From Litoribacillus peritrichatus (GTDB lineage Bacteria > Pseudomonadota > Gammaproteobacteria > Pseudomonadales > Litoribrevibacteraceae), in contig NZ_BAABBN010000015.1 in NCBI RefSeq assembly GCF_039537985.1, positions 310,001 through 374,000 of the forward strand: DNA of 64,000 nucleotides, written 5' to 3'. Within the stretch, counting starts at the first letter, position 1. Every line of letters starts with the position of its first letter. Below the pieces are notes generated by a model. It had not been told where the DNA came from. It made no database searches and worked only from the letters and a program-made list of their open reading frames with translations. Made by a program: the position numbers and the translations under genes. Positions 1-7,118 of the stretch are shown piece after piece.

Positions 1-462
1 ACCTATGAACAGCGCTATGACACAGAAAGTGTTGGGATTCAGCTGAAGGTGCCTTTGTATTTAGGCGGGCGGGTTTCTTCGGCGGCTCGTGAGGCACAAG
101 CGATCAAGTCTCAGGTCAGTTATGAACTGGCCAGTAAACGGCAAGAAGTAATACTTAATGTCCGGCGGCATCTTCAAAAGTGCATCAGCAGTGTGTCCAG
201 TCTGAAAGCCCGTCGTTTTGCTTTGTCTTCTTCTGAGGCGCTGGTTACGGCAACTCGGATGAGCGTTCAGGGCGGGGAACGGGGGAATCAGGACGTACTG
301 GATGCGGAGCGTCAATGGTATCAAGCCAGAAGGGAACTTGCCCGGACTCAATACGATTACCTTCAGGCTTGGTTGGCACTGCACGTGGAAGCCGGTGTTC
401 TGCAGGATGCACACATAGTGTTGGTGTCAGAACAATTTCGTCGGGTTAGTAAAAATATTTAA
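1..462 (+). CDS. TolC-family outer-membrane efflux/secretion protein, C-terminal part
   Basis: The reading frame is open from base 1, so the gene begins upstream of the window. The visible 153 residues include the phrase VPLYLGGRV, which in TolC-type channels marks the second structural repeat, followed by long amphipathic helices rich in Ala, Gln, Arg and Glu and the typical region NQDVLDAERQWYQARRELARTQYDYL. Such proteins form the outer-membrane and periplasmic tunnel of type I secretion or RND efflux. It lies 76 bp upstream of a heme oxygenase/TonB operon, so it could serve secretion of a heme-binding protein, but the partner genes are outside the window. The family call is good; the substrate is unknown. 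Confidence 0.78.
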   Translation, partial: TYEQRYDTESVGIQLKVPLYLGGRVSSAAREAQAIKSQVSYELASKRQEVILNVRRHLQKCISSVSSLKARRFALSSSEALVTATRMSVQGGERGNQDVLDAERQWYQARRELARTQYDYLQAWLALHVEAGVLQDAHIVLVSEQFRRVSKNI

Positions 463-538
463 TCTTTCACTGTCCCTTTATTTAATTGGTTCGTCATAAC
501 TAATACACAGGGAGAATAGCTGAACAGGTCTTTTTATT

Positions 539-1183
539 ATGACGATGCAAGATGCAGCAACGAACGACAGTATTATTGAATTAACCACTGATGAGCAGGT
601 TCGTGCTTGTAAACCGCTTTCCGTGTTATTGAAAAGTGAAACCACAAGCACCCATGAAAGCCTGGATCAGAGAATCATGCGGGCACAACCGTTTTCGGAT
701 CAAGATCGATATCGGGGCTTTTTGAAAATGCAGTATTGTTTTCATTGGGCCACAGAAGAGCTGTACCGTAATCAAGGTGTGAATCGCTGGATTCCACAAT
801 TGTCCTCGGGGTGCCGATTGGGGCAAGTGACGCAGGATTGTTTGGACTTGGGCATCACCTCAGATGAGTTGGCGCAGTTGGTGTCGGATCTCCAAAAGGT
901 GAAGGCGGATGACCCAACGGCGTTGGGTTGGTTATATACTCTGGAAGGCTCCAACCTCGGCGCCGCATTTTTATTTAAGTTGGCCAAAAAATTGGGCTTT
1001 TCTGAGGCCCATGGGGCGCTGCACTTATCGGGTCATCCGGAAGGCCGAGGCCGTTACTGGAAGAACTTTAAGCAATGTCTGGATGCAATTGAACTGAACG
1101 AGCTGGATGTCGTTCGGGCGATTACGGGAGCCAGAGCCGCCTTTGTGTTTGTTCGTAAGCAAGTGGAAATACATTTGCCATGA
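539..1183 (+). CDS. Biliverdin-producing heme oxygenase
   Basis: The 214-residue protein matches the bacterial HemO/PigA/BphO type of heme oxygenase, which opens heme to biliverdin, CO and iron in the cytoplasm. The probable proximal heme ligand is His39 in THESLD. The family helix that lies over the heme is visible as GWLYTLEGSNLGAAFLF around residues 128-145, followed by a Gly-rich stretch and a conserved RYWKNF segment. Length agrees with the family. The stop codon overlaps the next start (ATGA), so translation is probably coupled to the DUF454 gene. The exbB, exbD and tonB genes downstream fit a role in releasing iron from imported heme. I see no convincing Fur box in the 76 bp upstream. 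Confidence 0.85.
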   Translation: MTMQDAATNDSIIELTTDEQVRACKPLSVLLKSETTSTHESLDQRIMRAQPFSDQDRYRGFLKMQYCFHWATEELYRNQGVNRWIPQLSSGCRLGQVTQDCLDLGITSDELAQLVSDLQKVKADDPTALGWLYTLEGSNLGAAFLFKLAKKLGFSEAHGALHLSGHPEGRGRYWKNFKQCLDAIELNELDVVRAITGARAAFVFVRKQVEIHLP

Positions 1184-1686
1184 AGTTAGCAGGTTTTGGT
1201 GTAAGCAAACTTTCGAAGCGCTTTTCGGCGATTACTGGCCAAGGGAAGCGGCTGATTTATTGTCTGTTTGCTTATCTGTTTTTAGCGATTGCAGTGGTCG
1301 GGGTGATCACGCCGGGCTTGCCTACCACGGAGTTTGTTCTGTTATCCGCCTGGTGTGCGGCCAAAGGTTCGCCCCGGCTGCACCAGTGGTTGCTGAATCA
1401 CAAACTCTTTGGCCCTATGCTGCAAGATTGGCAGCGTGACCGTACCGTCAGCCGTCGTACTAAGGTGGTCGCCAGTTTGATGATGAGTTTGTGCGTTATT
1501 CTGATGGTGATATGGGTGCCGCATCTGATGCTGGTCGGGGTAGCGGGCTTCTGCATGTTGCTCAGTTCGGTATGGCTGTGGACTCGGCCAGAGCCTTTCA
1601 ACGATCAAAGTAGCGCTGCCAGTCAACTGAATTCGGCGTCTCCACACTCACATTCATCAACATGTTCACCAACGAACGTTAAGTAA
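1180..1686 (+). CDS. DUF454 (YbaN-type) inner-membrane protein
   Basis: A 168-residue membrane protein with the DUF454 signature: a first hydrophobic segment running into GVITPGLPTTEFVLLSAWC, then a short cytoplasmic stretch (SPRLHQWLLNHKLFGPMLQDW) and two further hydrophobic segments around residues 100-140. The biochemical role of this family is unknown. It is common in gammaproteobacteria and is often found beside heme and iron uptake genes, as here between heme oxygenase and exbB. The start overlaps the heme oxygenase stop by 4 bp, and exbB begins 3 bp after its stop, so all are surely one transcript. The last 25 residues are polar and of low complexity. Confidence 0.8.
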   Translation: MKLAGFGVSKLSKRFSAITGQGKRLIYCLFAYLFLAIAVVGVITPGLPTTEFVLLSAWCAAKGSPRLHQWLLNHKLFGPMLQDWQRDRTVSRRTKVVASLMMSLCVILMVIWVPHLMLVGVAGFCMLLSSVWLWTRPEPFNDQSSAASQLNSASPHSHSSTCSPTNVK

Positions 1687-1689
1687 ATT

Positions 1690-2610
1690 ATGATCAAATT
1701 ATTCTTGAGAGCATTGGCTCTTGTTGGCTGTTTTACGTTTGGGCAAATGGTTTGGGCGGATCAAACCCAGGCGACGGCCGGGGTGGCAGAAACGGTTATT
1801 TCCAGTGAACTCCATGATTTATCGGCACTTTCTATGTTCATGAAAGCCGATTGGATCGTGCAGGCAGTGATGCTGTCTTTAATTTTAGCGTCGGTTTTGA
1901 GTTGGACCGTTTGGCTGGTTAAAACCGTACAAATCTCGAACGCTGGTCGACGTGCGAATGGATTTCGCAAGCGGTTATCCGAAACAGAGCAGTTATCCAC
2001 CATTTTTAAAGAGGCTCAGGCGACTGTTCATCAGAACAGACAGAACGGTCAGCACCGTCAGATCATTGAAACGCTTTTAAAAGAATGTACTGAGTTTGAT
2101 CACAAACTAAAGACTATCGGGGCATCGAATTCGCTCTCTCAGGACGGTGTTAAAGAGCGGGTTGCACAACGGCTGATCAGTCTTGAAACCCATTATACTG
2201 CTGAACTCGGTAAAGGCGTGGGTGTGTTGGCGTCCATCAGTTCAACGGCGCCTTTTATTGGTTTGTTTGGCACCGTTTGGGGAATTATGAACAGTTTCAT
2301 TGGCATTGCCAGTGCGAATACCACGAATTTATCTGTGGTTGCTCCCGGCATTGCGGAGGCCTTATTAGCCACAGCTGCAGGGCTGGTGGCAGCGATTCCG
2401 GCTGCCTTGTTTTATAATTATTTTTCGAGAAAGTTAAGCGAATACCGAAGAGTACAAACTGCCATATCTTCTGAGCTGATGGTGTTGTTAAGCCGGTATC
2501 TGGAAGACAAATCCTTTACTCAAATGAGGAAGAAAGCAGCTGACCAATTACCAACGCCTATCCATACTTCTCCGGCTCAAGAGAAGCAAACCTTGATTCA
2601 CTCGGTCTGA
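1690..2610 (+). CDS. exbB: ExbB, proton-channel subunit of the TonB energy-transducing complex
   Basis: This 306-residue MotA/TolQ/ExbB-family protein has three membrane segments, near residues 55-80, 178-202 and 219-244. The second is the hallmark region LASISSTAPFIGLFGTVWGIM, and the third is the Ala-rich segment containing PGIAEALLATAAGL. The first 23 residues look like a cleavable signal peptide, a feature of the longer ExbB forms. ExbB with ExbD uses the proton gradient to energise TonB. Its position between heme oxygenase and exbD/tonB suggests a system dedicated to heme or iron receptors. It could also be called TolQ-like, but the downstream TonB settles the assignment. Confidence 0.92.
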   Translation: MIKLFLRALALVGCFTFGQMVWADQTQATAGVAETVISSELHDLSALSMFMKADWIVQAVMLSLILASVLSWTVWLVKTVQISNAGRRANGFRKRLSETEQLSTIFKEAQATVHQNRQNGQHRQIIETLLKECTEFDHKLKTIGASNSLSQDGVKERVAQRLISLETHYTAELGKGVGVLASISSTAPFIGLFGTVWGIMNSFIGIASANTTNLSVVAPGIAEALLATAAGLVAAIPAALFYNYFSRKLSEYRRVQTAISSELMVLLSRYLEDKSFTQMRKKAADQLPTPIHTSPAQEKQTLIHSV

Positions 2611-2620
2611 GGGACATCTC

Positions 2621-3049
2621 ATGGCCGTGTTGTTACCCAAAGATGACCAGGAATTTCCTGAAAGTTCGGAGATTAACGTTACCCCCTTCATTGATGTGAT
2701 GTTGGTTTTGTTAATCATTTTTATGGTGGTTGCGCCTTTATCGACGGTGTCTGTGAATGTGGATCTACCTGGCTCCACTTCTCAGCCCACAGCAACACCG
2801 GAAGATCCTGTCACTTTAACGTTGGACGCTTCGTTGGCTCTGTTTGTAAATGAAGCGCCGGTTCAACGTAATCAGCTGCCCACAACCTTGGATCAACTGC
2901 TCAACAAAGACCTTCAAAAGGTCATCTTTATTCAGGCGGACAAACGCGTGGGCTACGGTGATTTGATGGCCTTATTGGATGAAGTTCGGGCAGCAGGCTA
3001 TTTGAACATTGCTTTAGTCGGGCTGGAGTCGCACTCAGGTCAGAAATGA
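2621..3049 (+). CDS. exbD: ExbD, TonB-complex subunit
   Basis: A 142-residue ExbD/TolR protein with a short cytoplasmic N-terminus, one membrane helix (about residues 22-43) and a periplasmic domain. The membrane helix carries the essential proton-relay aspartate, Asp25, in the motif NVTPFIDVMLVLLIIFMV. The C-terminal part has the usual IFIQADKRVGYGDLMALLDEVRAAG pattern. It starts 10 bp after exbB and its stop overlaps the tonB start (ATGA), so the three subunits are translationally linked. Confidence 0.93.
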   Translation: MAVLLPKDDQEFPESSEINVTPFIDVMLVLLIIFMVVAPLSTVSVNVDLPGSTSQPTATPEDPVTLTLDASLALFVNEAPVQRNQLPTTLDQLLNKDLQKVIFIQADKRVGYGDLMALLDEVRAAGYLNIALVGLESHSGQK

Positions 3050-4023
3050 TGAACATCCGAAAGTCTCTGTTGGTTCGATTGACCGGCTCAAAATACACAC
3101 TCTGGTTAACCGCTTTTGGATTGATGCTGGCTGTGCATTTTGCGGTCGCTTTGTTTTTTCTGTGGCGGGAACCCGAACCAAAACAAACTTTAAACCCCGA
3201 TGTCGTGCCTGTGGTGGTTGCAGCTGTATTCAGTGCGCCAAAGCAGCCAGATAGTGATCTGGAATCGGAAGATCAAGCGGAATCCAAAATAGAAACGGCC
3301 GAACCTGTTCAAGCCGAACACATTCAGGCCGAACCTCTTCAGGTCGTACCCATTCAGGTCGAACCCCCGTCTCCTGTTCTTCGTGATCATCCACAGAAAA
3401 CAGGCCCTGAAAATCTCCCGGTAATGGATGATGCCGACGTTCTGTTGCCGACGACGGACTCTCAAGAGGAGGAGCAAAATGTTGAAGTTCCGGTGCAAGA
3501 AGAGCTATCCCCGCAGGACGTTGCATCAACGGATCAACCAACGGAGACAACGGCAGTTGATCCGCCGGAGCAGAAGATAGAAGAAGCAGAAAAGATTGAA
3601 GCTGAAACCGTTGAGGAAAAATCGAGCGAGTCTTCGCTGGCTCAAACCAAATCCATAAATGCGGAAGCCGAACAAGTCTCAGAAGAAATCACAGCACCTG
3701 TGCAAGGCTATAGCCCACAACAGGCTGCGCTGGCCCAATACCGCTGGCAAAGCGAACTCATGGCGTATTTAGCCTATGAAAAACGTTACCCCAGATTATC
3801 TCGTAAAAAGCAGGAAGAGGGGACGGCCGTGGTACGTTTCAGCATGAATCGTCGAGGAGAAGTTCAATCGGCTTCGTTGGTGCAAGGCACCCGGTATCAG
3901 GCATTGAATCGTGAATCTCTTGACCTATTTCAACGTGCGTCACCGCTGCCTCCACCACCGGAGGAAGTCGAAGGTGAACTGGTCGAGTTGGTGATCCCAA
4001 TCGAGTTTTATTTGGGGTCTTGA
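3046..4023 (+). CDS. tonB: TonB, energy transducer for outer-membrane receptors
   Basis: A 325-residue protein with one N-terminal membrane anchor (about residues 18-40, with His31 inside the helix), a long Pro/Glu/Gln-rich periplasmic spacer, and a C-terminal TonB domain (about 237-325) that includes the YPRLSRKK, GTAVVRFSMNRRGEV and LPPPPEE segments typical of TonB_C. The spacer includes short repeated units of the type QAEP/QVEP near residues 85-105. Two ATG codons are adjacent; the first overlaps the exbD stop. It is likely to drive the receptors for heme and for the iron cluster at 13.9 kb. No strong terminator is visible after the stop. Confidence 0.9.
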   Translation: MMNIRKSLLVRLTGSKYTLWLTAFGLMLAVHFAVALFFLWREPEPKQTLNPDVVPVVVAAVFSAPKQPDSDLESEDQAESKIETAEPVQAEHIQAEPLQVVPIQVEPPSPVLRDHPQKTGPENLPVMDDADVLLPTTDSQEEEQNVEVPVQEELSPQDVASTDQPTETTAVDPPEQKIEEAEKIEAETVEEKSSESSLAQTKSINAEAEQVSEEITAPVQGYSPQQAALAQYRWQSELMAYLAYEKRYPRLSRKKQEEGTAVVRFSMNRRGEVQSASLVQGTRYQALNRESLDLFQRASPLPPPPEEVEGELVELVIPIEFYLGS

Positions 4024-4125
4024 GTTGAGAGCTTCTAATTTTTTAGAGGCAATGGAGTCTTAATCATCCTATGAATTCAGTAGGCTAACTTCTGCGTGTT
4101 CTTTGTGAGTGTTTAATTTGGTAAA

Positions 4126-4413
4126 TTACTCATTAGTAATTTGAATCGGCTGATAATTCTTGATGGCTGTGACTAGGCGTTTTATTTTCCAAATCGAAAT
4201 ATTTATAGATCAGCCAACCATCGACAGCAGCAACCACAATATCTCTGGGCTTTGGGGTTACAGGACGATCAACGATCTGGATATTACCTTTAACGATTTC
4301 ACTACGAACTATGGAATCATCCGAAGCCCTCACAAAATAGGTGCACACTTGTTGGGTATCAGAATCTCATCTAAGGGCATGTCCATGTTTAAATTATCTG
4401 AGATTGAGATCAT
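4126..4413 (-). pseudogene. umuD-like S24 peptidase relic (two frameshifts)
   Basis: On the minus strand three frames joined in order give a UmuD-like protein. From ATG at 4413 one frame reads MPLDEILIPNKCA. A shift of one base near 4347-4352 leads into TYFVRASDDSI, then QIVDRPVTPKPRDIVVAAVDG, and a second shift near 4184-4192 leads into AIKNYQPIQITNE followed by TAA at 4128-4126. These blocks follow UmuD order: the LDLNxxLI segment, the (A)TYFVxASGDSM active-site serine region, the DIVVAAVDGEFTVK lysine region, and a C-terminal YxPIxI segment. The Ser and Lys codons survive, but usual residues around them have changed (GDSM to DDSI). The N-terminal cleavage region and a umuC gene are absent. 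I read this as a decaying gene, not a sequencing error, because there are two shifts and missing ends. Confidence 0.75.
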
Positions 4414-4428
4414 GGGAATACTCTTAAA

Positions 4429-4444
4429 CTGTGCATTTACACAG
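4429..4444 (-). promoter_or_regulatory. LexA (SOS) box upstream of the umuD relic
   Basis: The plus strand reads CTGTGCATTTACACAG, a perfect CTGT-N8-ACAG match to the gammaproteobacterial LexA-box consensus. On the minus strand it lies 15 bp before the ATG of the umuD-like relic at 4413. It sits between a possible -35 (TTGCTA) and a possible -10 (TTTAAG) 18 bp apart, a layout in which LexA would block RNA polymerase. An SOS box in front of a umuD relic is mutually supporting evidence. Whether it still binds LexA is not known. Confidence 0.7.
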
Positions 4445-4581
4445 AGTAGCAAGTAATAGAAAAATGACTCCTCAACCTGTCAGTATTGAGTTATACCGGT
4501 CAGTATGGATATCATGGCTTTTAATATTATTCTAGTAAATTGACACGCTTAAAACAGATACCCTTGTAGGAAATTAAAGTT

Positions 4582-5193
4582 ATGGATGAAAGAATTATTG
4601 CTACGTTAATCGGTATATCTACTGGTTGGGTACTTAGCCAATTAACTGATTTTTTTAAAGAGAAAAGAATTAGAAACCGAAAAATCATAGCAATAAATAC
4701 TGAACTAGAAGACCTTTCTGCATGGCTTGAAAGAATGAAAAAAACAACAAGATATTCCATGATGCTGGCTCTACATAAGAAAAATAACCATCTAATACCA
4801 ACACATCTACAAAAATTTCTGATAGATGAGCACTTTCATGAAATTTGTATTTACCTTACAAGAGACAAAAGAATTTGTATTACTGACATTTACAATAATA
4901 TCAATAGCATCAACTCATCTATAAATGAATTAAGAGAAGTCCTTGACCAACAAAAAGATAATTCTTTCAAAGAGATTATTGATAAGAATGAAGGGCTTTA
5001 CATTAATGCCATGGAAACAAAATCTAAGATTGATTTTTTATTGAGCAAAAATAAATACAAATTAAACATGTCTGTCGGTCAAGCAGATGAAATTTCAAGA
5101 AAACTAACAAGCGAACTTGTAGCAATTAGAGATGAGGCTCTTAAGTTAACGCCCGAAAAAATTACTGAAGCCTATTACAATGAAAAAATATAA
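4582..5193 (+). CDS. Unknown membrane-anchored protein, AT-rich
   Basis: I do not recognise this 203-residue protein. It begins with a hydrophobic segment (IIATLIGISTGWVLSQL, about residues 5-21) that looks like a membrane anchor, then a Lys/Arg-rich patch (FFKEKRIRNRKI) and a long, mostly helical, charged region with probable coiled coil (residues 95-180). Base composition is clearly more AT-rich than the flanking operons, and codons are AT-ending. It lies beside the umuD relic, so it probably belongs to a small acquired patch. The start at 4582 is preceded by AGGAAATTAAAGTT, an acceptable ribosome-binding site. Real gene likely; function unknown. Confidence 0.6.
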   Translation: MDERIIATLIGISTGWVLSQLTDFFKEKRIRNRKIIAINTELEDLSAWLERMKKTTRYSMMLALHKKNNHLIPTHLQKFLIDEHFHEICIYLTRDKRICITDIYNNINSINSSINELREVLDQQKDNSFKEIIDKNEGLYINAMETKSKIDFLLSKNKYKLNMSVGQADEISRKLTSELVAIRDEALKLTPEKITEAYYNEKI

Positions 5194-5478
5194 TCCTTTT
5201 TTCAAAAAAGCTGTCAGGTTAAAAATAAAGCTATCTAAGTTCATAAGGTACTGCTCACTATAAAGAAACTGGAACTTGCCGTGCTGGTGAAAAAAACCAA
5301 TTATGTAATGTGGTGTGTCAAACAAAATGATTTGTGTGAGAGCAGAGAATAAGACCTGGACACCGACCATTTGTTTAGTTTAGCTGTAAGGGTTTGCTAA
5401 AGTGGTTGTCTGTGTTTGGTCATTAACAATGACTGACGTTATGATGTTTTGGAATCTAGCTTTGATCATTGAGTCATT
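5194..5478. other. AT-rich stretch without a supported gene
   Basis: No coding frame with family resemblance is visible on either strand. The composition resembles the unknown gene just upstream, so this may be leftover accessory DNA. Confidence 0.4.
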
Positions 5479-5868
5479 ATGAAATACATAAACCTGTTGC
5501 TCTTTGCCTTAATCGTTTCTTTTCAAACTAATGCTTCAGACAACCTTGAAGCAAAGCTTAAGAAAGGCCAGTCCTTGATTAAGCAATTTGAACTTCATCC
5601 AAATGAAGTTGGAAGTATTGAACTTTCCGGAAAAGAGGCTGCTTTGGTCGGCTTTTATTTCGATTTTCCACAGTCGAAAGTTGAAGAATACAAAGGTAGT
5701 TATGTGCTGGAGATTAAAGATAAGAACGGGTACGCAAGTGTTTCAACCGGTCCTGTTGATAATGGCGTTGCGACTATGCTTGAGTCTCGTAAAGGTAAGG
5801 TTCAGTTTGACTATAAGAACAATACCCAAGAGCGATTTCAGGTATTATTTTGGGAGAAAACCAGATAA
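5479..5868 (+). CDS. Small exported protein of unknown function
   Basis: A 129-residue protein with a clear signal peptide (MKYINLLLFALIVSFQTNA, cleavage probably before SDN). The mature part is a compact, probably beta-rich domain with alternating charged and hydrophobic residues (KGSYVLEIKDKNGYASVS) and no cysteines, so a periplasmic or secreted fate is likely. I do not recognise the family. It stands alone, about 290 bp after the unknown membrane-anchored gene and 90 bp before a broken small membrane-protein gene. Confidence 0.55.
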   Translation: MKYINLLLFALIVSFQTNASDNLEAKLKKGQSLIKQFELHPNEVGSIELSGKEAALVGFYFDFPQSKVEEYKGSYVLEIKDKNGYASVSTGPVDNGVATMLESRKGKVQFDYKNNTQERFQVLFWEKTR

Positions 5869-5957
5869 AGACCTCGCGCCCAAAAAGCGCGAGCTAATGT
5901 ACGCAACTGAGTTGCGTGTTAAATGGTAGGATCTTTTACTTATGGAGATAATATGAC

Positions 5958-6129
5958 ATGGTAAGTCTGATATTTATTTTAGTTCTAATTAGTATGGTTA
6001 TTTGTGCTTCCATTGCATACAAGCGCAATTTAAATGGCCCGTTTTGGGTTTTTATGGGGGGGCTTTTGGGGCCAGCCAGTTGCCATTCCATTGGTTATGG
6101 CTGTTAAGCAAGAAAAAGGACGTCATTAG
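5958..6129 (+). pseudogene. Small membrane protein gene broken by a 4-bp duplication
   Basis: From ATG at 5958 the frame encodes a hydrophobic N-terminus (MVSLIFILVLISMVICASIA), then YKRNLNGPFWVFMGGLLGP, and then runs into nonsense and a stop. Removing one copy of a 4-bp tandem duplication (GGCCAGCCAGTT, near 6070-6080) restores a frame continuing VAIPLVMAVKQEKGRH and ending at TAG 6127-6129. The repaired product of about 55 residues has the usual shape of small two-helix membrane proteins with a GP(V/L)AIP turn and a charged tail. The next gene starts 1 bp after this restored stop, which supports the repaired frame as ancestral. Interpretation as a recent frameshift is inference. Confidence 0.55.
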
Positions 6130-6130
6130 G

Positions 6131-6979
6131 ATGCCTTATTCTCAAAACCTATCCTCCCTGTTTACTCATGTCATTCTTGTTATTGCTTTATCAACATTAG
6201 CCGGTTGTGCAGATTTCTACCCTATTGAGAAACAATCGCCGGTAAAAGATGAATTCATCACGTTGGCCGAAGATGATCGGGTACTGTATCAGCAGGGGAC
6301 GAAGGCGCAGGCCTTACTGATCCAAAGTGTTCTGGATGAACAAATACGTAATATTGAAAAAGCACATGGTAAGCCATTTCTTTATCAACCGATTGTTCAT
6401 TTGTGCGATACACGAAAATGCTTTGCAGAGTATACAGGCATTAATGCGAGCATTTTGGCTGCGGTAACATCCAATGGCTTGTTCTTGAGGTCCTATGTTA
6501 TTACTCATGAAGATTATTCCCGTTGGCTGGCGCACGAGCTTTCTCACCTGCATTTCCGCCAGCAGGTTTCGGCTTTTAAAACCAGCTTCATACCACAGTG
6601 GTATCAAGACGGATTAGCAACCTATGCTTCAAACGGGGGCGGCGCCAATAAAATCAGTCGTGAAAAAGCGATAGAGTATATTCTTCAAGATAAACACATC
6701 ATTGCGATTGATAGCAGTTCCCTTTTAAGTGACATTTGGCCGTTGAATTACACTGCTTCCAAAGATGACTGGCCAAAAGCCTGGTATCAGCAACATATGA
6801 ATTACCGCCAAGCCTCTCTGTTGTATGAGTTCCTTCACCCACGCGGAGGGAATACATTAATTCGTGCGCTGGAAAAAGGGGAGGATTTCGGTCAGGCATT
6901 TTTATCTGTGTACGGCAAAACACCGGCTGAAATGTTCAGTCTTTATAAGCGCAGTCTGGTTGAGGATGAGAACATTTAA
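6131..6979 (+). CDS. Lipoprotein with a zinc-metallopeptidase (HExxH) domain
   Basis: A 282-residue protein. The start at 6131 gives a lipoprotein signal (residues 1-26, lipobox LAGC with Cys26), which makes it better than the longer in-frame extension starting at 6002. The motif HELSH (His135-Glu136-His139) followed by IPQWYQDGLATYAS gives the gluzincin-like pattern in which the Glu of a WxxEGxA-type motif would be the third zinc ligand; here that position reads WYQDG, so Asp may replace Glu. The probable location is the periplasmic face of the inner or outer membrane. The substrate is unknown. It ends near a strong terminator shared with the convergent chemoreceptor gene. Confidence 0.7.
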   Translation: MPYSQNLSSLFTHVILVIALSTLAGCADFYPIEKQSPVKDEFITLAEDDRVLYQQGTKAQALLIQSVLDEQIRNIEKAHGKPFLYQPIVHLCDTRKCFAEYTGINASILAAVTSNGLFLRSYVITHEDYSRWLAHELSHLHFRQQVSAFKTSFIPQWYQDGLATYASNGGGANKISREKAIEYILQDKHIIAIDSSSLLSDIWPLNYTASKDDWPKAWYQQHMNYRQASLLYEFLHPRGGNTLIRALEKGEDFGQAFLSVYGKTPAEMFSLYKRSLVEDENI

Positions 6980-7071
6980 TCGTTGTGTATGGCTGGAACG
7001 TTGTTCGGTGGTTTGTGAAATCGTCGCCGACTAAACGATTTATCCGTTTGAAGTTTTCAGGTTTAGTTACA

Positions 7072-7118
7072 AACCAAGAGCATCGCAGTGTCGCAAATGC
7101 TCTTGGTTGTCTTTTCTT
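7072..7118 (+). terminator. Intrinsic terminator after the metallopeptidase lipoprotein
   Basis: A perfect 12-bp inverted repeat, AACCAAGAGCAT (7072-7083) with its complement at 7097-7108, has a 13-nt loop and is followed by GTCTTTTCTT on the plus strand. It lies between convergent genes; the T-rich tail favours plus-strand termination. Confidence 0.75.

Noticed and set aside
463..538. Fur box before the heme oxygenase gene
   Set aside because: No stretch here reaches a convincing match to the Fur consensus; control may lie upstream of the TolC-type gene, outside the window.
4160..4456. 98-codon plus-strand open frame over the umuD relic
   Set aside because: It is antisense to the UmuD-like blocks, has no ribosome-binding site and no family resemblance.
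5335..5372. Minus-strand text reminiscent of a tRNA T-arm and 3' end (possible attachment-site remnant)
   Set aside because: The invariant TTC and stem pairings are missing and no matching copy or integrase is in the window.
6002..6130. N-terminal extension of the metallopeptidase lipoprotein
   Set aside because: This stretch is the frameshifted end of the small membrane-protein gene; the lipoprotein signal begins at 6131.
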